Assembly (NCBI GenBank): GCA_016176815.1
Contig: JACOWL010000009.1
Span: 1 to 55,071, forward strand
Length of the DNA stretch: 55,071 nt
Origin: Candidatus Pacearchaeota archaeon
GTDB lineage: Archaea; Nanobdellota; Nanobdellia; Pacearchaeales; GW2011-AR1
Reading direction: 5' to 3'
Positions 50,588-55,071 of the stretch are shown in pieces (position 1 is the stretch's first letter; every line of letters starts with the position of its first letter). The translations under genes and the position numbers were made by a program. The notes under the pieces were generated by a model, which was not told the DNA's origin, did no database searches, and saw nothing but the letters and a program-made list of their open reading frames with translations.

Positions 50588-51537
50588 TGTTTGCCTTTGA
50601 TAAATCCATTTATAGCGCCGATTGTCTGGATCATCAATATAAATATTCCGATGAATGGATATAAAAATAAACCCGGAAGCCATTTTGTTCTGATAAAAGG
50701 ATAAATAGTTTGCATTATTGAAGCAAGAAAAAATGGCAAAAGAAAAAATAAACTTATTATTGGATTAATAAACAAACTAATTAAAAATCCAAGCAGAAAT
50801 AAAATGCGTATTTCAAAATCAAATAACCCTATTCTTCTAAGCAGACCGTATTCTCTTTTAATAGCTCCATGCGCCTCGCCATAACGCTGTTCTTTTTTTA
50901 GCGCGCTTGAAAACTTGCTGTTTTTATCATAATGCACATGAATAATTTTATCTTCTACGCGTTCTAATTTATATCCCTGTTTTTTTATTCTAACATGCAT
51001 ATCACAATCTTCTCCTGCAAACGCGTAATTTTTGGGATTGAAAAGACCAACTTTATCAAATACTTCTTTTTTGTAATTTCCTCCGCCATATTGTGGTTTT
51101 GAAATATGCCTGAATGTAAGCAACCTTATAAGGAAAGGATATTTTTGCCAGGCTTTCACAGGCCAGACAATAGGAGAGACAACACATCCTATTTTATCGT
51201 CTGAATAAAGTTTTTTTATGACGTTGCTGAGCCAACTTTTATTTTCAGGAAAATAATCTCTGCAAAGAATTGAGACAACTTGTGTTTTTGAAGCTTTGAT
51301 GCCTAAATTGAGGCTCTCTGAAATTCCTTTGTTTATCGGATTATTTATTAATTTAATTTTATTAGCTTTAATGAATTTAAGCATTGAATCCGAAGGTTTT
51401 GAATTTGGATTGTCATTAACGACGATGATTTCCATTTTAGGATAATCCTGTTTAAGAATATGCCTTAGAGCTTCTTCACTTTTGTCAATCTCAAATGTAG
51501 GCATGATTATTGTAACGGAGATTTTTTTGTTTGTCAT
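50578..51537 (-). CDS. Family 2 glycosyltransferase, membrane-attached
   Basis: A 319-residue GT-A glycosyltransferase: SVTIIMPTFEIDKSEEAL, IIVVNDNPNSK, NKGISESLNLGIKAS, SILCRDYFPENKSW (DxD-like region near 92-95), FAGEDCDMHVRIKKQG (ED acceptor motif). Two or three C-terminal membrane helices (IRILFLLGFLISLFI, FIGIFILMIQTIGAING). It would add a sugar to a lipid-linked glycan at the membrane. Confidence 0.9.
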   Translation of the reverse strand: MTNKKISVTIIMPTFEIDKSEEALRHILKQDYPKMEIIVVNDNPNSKPSDSMLKFIKANKIKLINNPINKGISESLNLGIKASKTQVVSILCRDYFPENKSWLSNVIKKLYSDDKIGCVVSPIVWPVKAWQKYPFLIRLLTFRHISKPQYGGGNYKKEVFDKVGLFNPKNYAFAGEDCDMHVRIKKQGYKLERVEDKIIHVHYDKNSKFSSALKKEQRYGEAHGAIKREYGLLRRIGLFDFEIRILFLLGFLISLFINPIISLFFLLPFFLASIMQTIYPFIRTKWLPGLFLYPFIGIFILMIQTIGAINGFIKGKQNK

Positions 51538-51617
51538 TATATTAATTAAAGGATATCCAAGCTTTTAAGTTTGGTGGGAATTGCCACATCTCATTAAATT
51601 TAATTCTGAAATTACTC

Positions 51618-51630
51618 GTCGCAAGGCGAC
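51618..51630 (-). terminator. GC-rich hairpin in an AT-rich gap
   Basis: GTCGC-AAG-GCGAC makes a 5-bp stem. On the minus strand it is flanked as AAATCCGA...GAGTAATTTC, closely like the element at 22464-22495. It lies in the 458-bp gap 51538-51996, where the only other candidate gene is a weak one at 51696-51884. Confidence 0.45.
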
Positions 51631-51695
51631 TCGGATTTTTTAATAAATGGGTAAAACCGCTTTTTAATGATAAATTGGTTTAACATTTTACTGGA

Positions 51696-51884
51696 TTAAT
51701 TAAGCTCCTTAGAGTTAGTGGCGACGACAATTTCCCTAAAATTTTTCCTTGACAAATGTCTGGAAAAATTCAAATTAATTCTGCGAATGAAATGAGCAGG
51801 TATTTGTTTGCTATTATCCAGATTTTTTAATAATTTATTATCCGCAAAAGTTTTTCTTATCCCCAATTTTTTTAGTTTTAACAT
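51696..51884 (-). CDS. Possible small basic protein
   Basis: A 62-residue frame from ATG 51884, strongly basic (KLKKLGIRKTFADNKLLK, FIRRINLNFSRHLSRKNF), with no recognised family. It could be a real small protein, a gene remnant, or chance in an AT-rich gap. The GC-rich hairpin just downstream would fit its terminator. Confidence 0.25.
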   Translation of the reverse strand: MLKLKKLGIRKTFADNKLLKNLDNSKQIPAHFIRRINLNFSRHLSRKNFREIVVATNSKELN

Positions 51885-51996
51885 TTTTTTAATGTCTCGC
51901 CCATTTGAGCGGGATTATTTCTCTTTGATTAATTTCATTATAGTTTAAAAATTTAATTACAATAAAAATTATAAATCCTCTTTTCCAGCTTAAAAC

Positions 51997-52719
51997 ATGA
52001 TAGATATAGTTACAGGAAGAAGTAAAAAATTGCAGTTTTTTATTAATTTGATTCCAAAAAATTTTAGATTAATTTTTAATCCAAACAGGCGATGCATTGA
52101 AAAGTTTATTGAGAGAAGCGCCAAAAAAATGGAAAAAGGCGCTAAAATTTTAGATGCAGGAGCGGGGCCCTGTCCATATAAAAAATTATTTTCACATTGC
52201 GATTATGAAGCAACTGATTTTATAGATAAGTATAAAATTCTTGATTTTGTATGTCAGTTAGATAATATTCCTAAAAAGAAAGAGAGTTATGACGCTATAC
52301 TCTGCACAGAAGTTTTAGAGCATGTAGAATATCCTCAAAAAGTTCTTAATGAACTTTATAGGGTATTAAAAAAAGATGGAAAATTATTTTTGACTCTTCC
52401 GCAAGGATGGATGATTCATCAGGAGCCTTATAACTTTTATTATTTTACTAAATACGGGCTTGCAAGTTTATTAAAAAATTCAGGATTTAAGGAATTTAAA
52501 ATCATTCCAAAAGGAGGATATTTTTGGTTTTTAGCAGACGCTATTAGATTTAATGGAATTGCTCAGCAATATAAAAAATATCCTTTGATATATTATCCCT
52601 TAAAAATTTTAGGATTTCCTTTTACTTCAATAATATTTCCATTTATTTTATTTTACTTGGATTTTTTAGACAAAGAAAAGAAATGGACAATGGGTTATGT
52701 AATTGAAGCTAAAAAATAA
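51997..52719 (+). CDS. SAM-dependent methyltransferase, type 11
   Basis: A 240-residue Rossmann methyltransferase: GAKILDAGAGPCPYKKLF (SAM loop, about 48-65), YDAILCTEVLEHVEYP (post I/IV region) and VLKKDGKLFLTLPQGW. A hydrophobic C-terminal stretch (PLKILGFPFTSIIFPFILFY) suggests membrane contact. Probably methylates a sugar or lipid-linked intermediate. Confidence 0.85.
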   Translation: MIDIVTGRSKKLQFFINLIPKNFRLIFNPNRRCIEKFIERSAKKMEKGAKILDAGAGPCPYKKLFSHCDYEATDFIDKYKILDFVCQLDNIPKKKESYDAILCTEVLEHVEYPQKVLNELYRVLKKDGKLFLTLPQGWMIHQEPYNFYYFTKYGLASLLKNSGFKEFKIIPKGGYFWFLADAIRFNGIAQQYKKYPLIYYPLKILGFPFTSIIFPFILFYLDFLDKEKKWTMGYVIEAKK

Positions 52720-52748
52720 ACGATATAAAATCAATTAGAATAATTTTT

Positions 52749-53552
52749 TTAAATCGTCTGCTTCCCGCTCAAAAAACCTTTCCAAAATCCGTAAAGATAA
52801 TAAAAATGATCTAAGAAAGAGCTTAATATATAAACTGGAAATAATTTTGTTTCTTTCTTATTAAATGGAAAAGAAAAAATTGTTGCAACTATTCCAAATA
52901 TGGGAATTGCTTTTATTAAAAAAGAATGCCACCCGCGCATTCTCAAACCATAAATTCTAAAAATTGTTCCTCCTCCGTTGGCATACTGGCGGGTTTTTTT
53001 TAATCTTTTTATATAAGTTGTTGGATGATAGTGCAATATTTCTGCTTTTGGATAAGCAATTAACCCCTTGTTTTTTATTTTCATATATAAGTCTAAATCT
53101 TCCCCGCCTGTTTTAAAAGTTTTTTCATCAAAATAATTAACTGATTTTAAAATGCTTTTTCTGTATGCGCCGCCTTTTCCGTCTAACAGGGAAGTTATCA
53201 CTCCTTTTTCTTTTATGTTGGCCGCTTTAGCAAATATACTCAAATTTTTCCAGATAAAATCCGGAAGGCGAATTTTAGAAACAGAAGCAATTACCTTTTT
53301 ATTCTCAAATGGTTCAACTAAATTTTTTAACCAATATTTATTTGCAGGAATGCAATCCTGCGGCAGCTCAACAACAATTTCATATTTTGATTTCTTTACA
53401 CCAAGATTTATTTGTTTTGCAAAACCCATATTTTCTTCTATTTTTAATATTTCAATTTTTCCATTGAATTTTTGTTCTTTTACTGCTTGAATAAGTTTTT
53501 TCAGCACATTTCTGTCTGGGTTAAATATTGGGATGATAACTGAAACATTCAT
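52749..53552 (-). CDS. Family 2 glycosyltransferase
   Basis: A 267-residue GT-A glycosyltransferase: SVIIPIFNPDRNVLKKLI, MGFAKQINLGVKKSKYEIVV, ELPQDCIPANKYWLKNL (QD in place of a clear DxD), and TGGEDLDLYMKIKNKG (ED motif). A C-terminal hydrophobic segment (IKAIPIFGIVATIFSF) would anchor it. It resembles the 50578 gene in plan but is shorter. Confidence 0.88.
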   Translation of the reverse strand: MNVSVIIPIFNPDRNVLKKLIQAVKEQKFNGKIEILKIEENMGFAKQINLGVKKSKYEIVVELPQDCIPANKYWLKNLVEPFENKKVIASVSKIRLPDFIWKNLSIFAKAANIKEKGVITSLLDGKGGAYRKSILKSVNYFDEKTFKTGGEDLDLYMKIKNKGLIAYPKAEILHYHPTTYIKRLKKTRQYANGGGTIFRIYGLRMRGWHSFLIKAIPIFGIVATIFSFPFNKKETKLFPVYILSSFLDHFYYLYGFWKGFLSGKQTI

Positions 53553-53684
53553 TAATTTTTGATATTTTTCTAGTTTAAGTCTTTTTCGTTTAGAAAAAGC
53601 TTATGCGAAAAATTTACCATTTTTCTTTTTAGAAGCGATTATTTGCATTTTTTAATTCTTCAAAATCGTAGATTTTGACAAGAT

Positions 53685-54116
53685 TTAACTTAAATATTTC
53701 TTGATGAAGATTTTGTGGGCAGAAACTATCTTCCTCGGCGGTTTTTTGAAAAATTTTATTTCATCTGCCTGCCAGCTTCCCTTTATTTTTCCTGATTTCT
53801 TTTTTACCAAAAAAGCCAAACTAATGGGGTGACCAAAGATCTCTTTTTTCTGGGGAAATTCTATAATTCCTAAAAGTTTAACGATTTCTACATTTAAGTT
53901 AATTTCTTCTTTAGCAGTTCTTTTTACAGCTTGTTTCAGTGTTTCACCGAAGAGAACACCGCTCCCGGGAAAATGCCATCTTCCTTTTGAAGGCGGAATT
54001 AATCTCTTCGTCAATAATACGCCGTCTTTTGTTTTCAGAATTACTTCAACGCACAATCTCGGAACTTGACTATAAATCCAGCTAAATTTTTTCTGAGAAA
54101 TTTTTCTAGGAGTCAT
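53685..54116 (-). CDS. Nudix protein like GDP-mannose mannosyl hydrolase
   Basis: A 143-residue Nudix-fold protein. The region WHFPGSGVLFGETLKQAVKR, followed by TAKEEINL, lacks the canonical GX5E spacing but resembles the GDP-mannose mannosyl hydrolase variant (PGG...ETL..A..R). LCVEVILKTKDGVLLTKRLI is the leading strand pair. It may trim a GDP-sugar pool. Stands between a glycosyltransferase and an epimerase. Confidence 0.78.
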   Translation of the reverse strand: MTPRKISQKKFSWIYSQVPRLCVEVILKTKDGVLLTKRLIPPSKGRWHFPGSGVLFGETLKQAVKRTAKEEINLNVEIVKLLGIIEFPQKKEIFGHPISLAFLVKKKSGKIKGSWQADEIKFFKKPPRKIVSAHKIFIKKYLS

Positions 54117-54150
54117 GAAAATTTTTAGTCAAAGAAACTTTAAAAAGGTT

Positions 54151-54927
54151 TTATTTTTTATAAAAGTCTATTGTTTTTTTTATTCCTTCTTCTAATGATA
54201 CTCTTGGAGTCCAACCGAGTTTTTTCAGCTCTGAATTATCGCAGACGAAATCAACGATTCCAACGTTTTTATGAAAATCCGGAGGAGTTATTGCTTTAAC
54301 TTTTGTATTCGGAATTTGTTCCTTTATAATATCTATTAATTTTCTGAATTTTGTGAATTCTCCTCTTCCAACATAATAGGTTTTATTTGTCTTTCCTTTT
54401 TCTGCAATAGTTCTGCAAGCATCTGCAACATCGTCGACATAAATATAATCTCTAATAAAATTTCCATTATTATAAAGTTGAATTTCTTCGCCCTTTACAG
54501 CTTGGTTTATCATAAAATTAAATCCTGCCTTTTTTTTATTATTTCCATCTTCAAATGGACCAAAGACATTAGTAAATCTGGCAATTATTACATCCAAATT
54601 AAAAACATTATGATAAATATGGCAAAAATGTTCTGCAGCAAGTCTTGTAGCCGGATATAAACCTTGAGGATTGCAGGGAGAATCTGCATTAACAGGGAGT
54701 TTATCCGCATTGCCGTTGACAAAAAAAGTGCTTCCAAAAATAATTCTTGCTTTAGGATTATATTTTTTGCATGCTTCTAATAGAGCAATTGTTCCATTGC
54801 AGTTTATTTCTATATCTTTATACGGCTCGCCTTCTTTGATAGCATAATTATCAACAGTTCCCGCTAAATGAAAAATATAATCTTTATCAGCAACGTCGCT
54901 TTTTTTTATATTTCTTACATCTTTTAC
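54151..54927 (-). pseudogene. NAD-dependent epimerase missing its N-terminus
   Basis: The frame is open from 54927 (after TAG 54928-54930) to 54151. It reads DVRNIKKSDVADKDYIFHLA, then IIFGSTFFVNG, YPATRLAAEH and NNGNFIRDYIYVDDVADACR, clearly an SDR epimerase from about residue 60 onward. The N-terminal 55-60 residues with the GxxGxxG NAD site are absent and no suitable start exists; TTG at 54597 would give only the C-terminal half. Normal members have YxxxK where this has YPATR. The lost segment lies at a join with the next gene. Confidence 0.75.
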
Positions 54928-55071
54928 CTAAAAATTTTTCTAATATATTATAATAATCTTTTTTTTGATTTTCAGGCATACCCCAGCATGGAATAAAGAG
55001 TGATCTTTTTTCAATATCGTCGCCAATTGGGAAAATTCCTTTGTTGAGGGAAAGCCATTCTGCTCTTTCAA
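54887..55071 (-). CDS. C-terminal part of a larger enzyme, perhaps DegT-type aminotransferase
   Basis: A frame entering from the window edge reads ERAEWLSLNKGIFPIGDDIE, then KRSLFIPCWGMPENQKKDYY, then NILEKFLG, resembling the C-terminal end of DegT-type aminotransferases (RSL..PC/PG..E block). After that it runs out of frame over the epimerase (KRCKKYKKK) to TGA at 54887-54889. The true stop and the epimerase start were apparently lost together. Family assignment is tentative because most of the gene is outside the window. Confidence 0.45.
   Translation of the reverse strand, partial: ERAEWLSLNKGIFPIGDDIEKRSLFIPCWGMPENQKKDYYNILEKFLGKRCKKYKKKRRC

Overview
The window is AT-rich and archaeal. 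It encodes archaeal-type ribosomal proteins (uS9, uL13, eL18, eL21, uS13, uS4, uS11), the RNA polymerase subunits RpoD, RpoF and RpoN, a DUF655 protein, the wyosine enzyme Taw1, diphthamide enzyme Dph2 and SecD/SecF. Many genes are short, packed end to end or overlapping by 4 bp, with TATA-like boxes about 25-30 bp before start codons. One membrane protein carries the segment NITGNAI, which I associate from memory with Pacearchaeota/Woesearchaeota. My best guess is a DPANN archaeon of that kind; the phylum is inference.

Layout. (1) 1-5,930 is an accessory region: orphan small proteins, two coiled-coil/HTH proteins of a replicon-type look, a short serine recombinase, a stand-alone recombinase-domain protein, and several repeat families. 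(2) 5,970-7,710 holds uS9, uL13 and eL18 on the minus strand. (3) 7,850-16,300 holds four tRNA genes around a minus-strand block for iron-sulfur and stress functions: sufB, a broken sufS, sufU, sufC, taw1, a dph2 split by a stop codon, a DUF1858-IscA fusion and a Mn-type superoxide dismutase, plus a divergent HTH regulator. (4) 16,360-26,580 holds a HEAT-repeat protein, a 3'-truncated 5S rRNA, a TrmB-like regulator, rpoN, the eL21-rpoF-DUF655-uS13-uS4-uS11-rpoD cluster, an MNT/HEPN pair and secF-secD, with secF broken. (5) 26,600-55,071 is a long cell-surface glycan region: sugar-nucleotide dehydrogenase, flippase, DegT aminotransferases, a TPP enzyme pair, glycosyltransferases, carbamoyltransferase, three radical SAM proteins, Nudix proteins, epimerases and a heptose-activation set (GmhA, HldE-like fusion, nucleotidyltransferase-GmhB fusion).

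How parts work together. An inverted repeat, CTTAACTATTGTTAA, lies between TATA box and start codon of both sufB and the sod gene, and beside the divergent Cys-rich HTH regulator. This suggests one redox or iron regulon over the whole block. In the glycan region two distant transcription units start with almost the same 50-bp promoter. The heptose genes form one minus-strand run (40,455 to 35,176).

A caution covers the whole window: an unusual number of genes, some normally essential, are broken. sufS has two lesions, dph2 an in-frame stop, secF an internal deletion, 5S rRNA has lost its 3' end, a DUF5654 gene has a nonsense codon, an HTH gene has lost its start, and two deletion-type junctions lie in the glycan region. 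Assembly or consensus error, or mixed strains, explains this at least as well as real gene decay, and reads should be checked before any biological reading.
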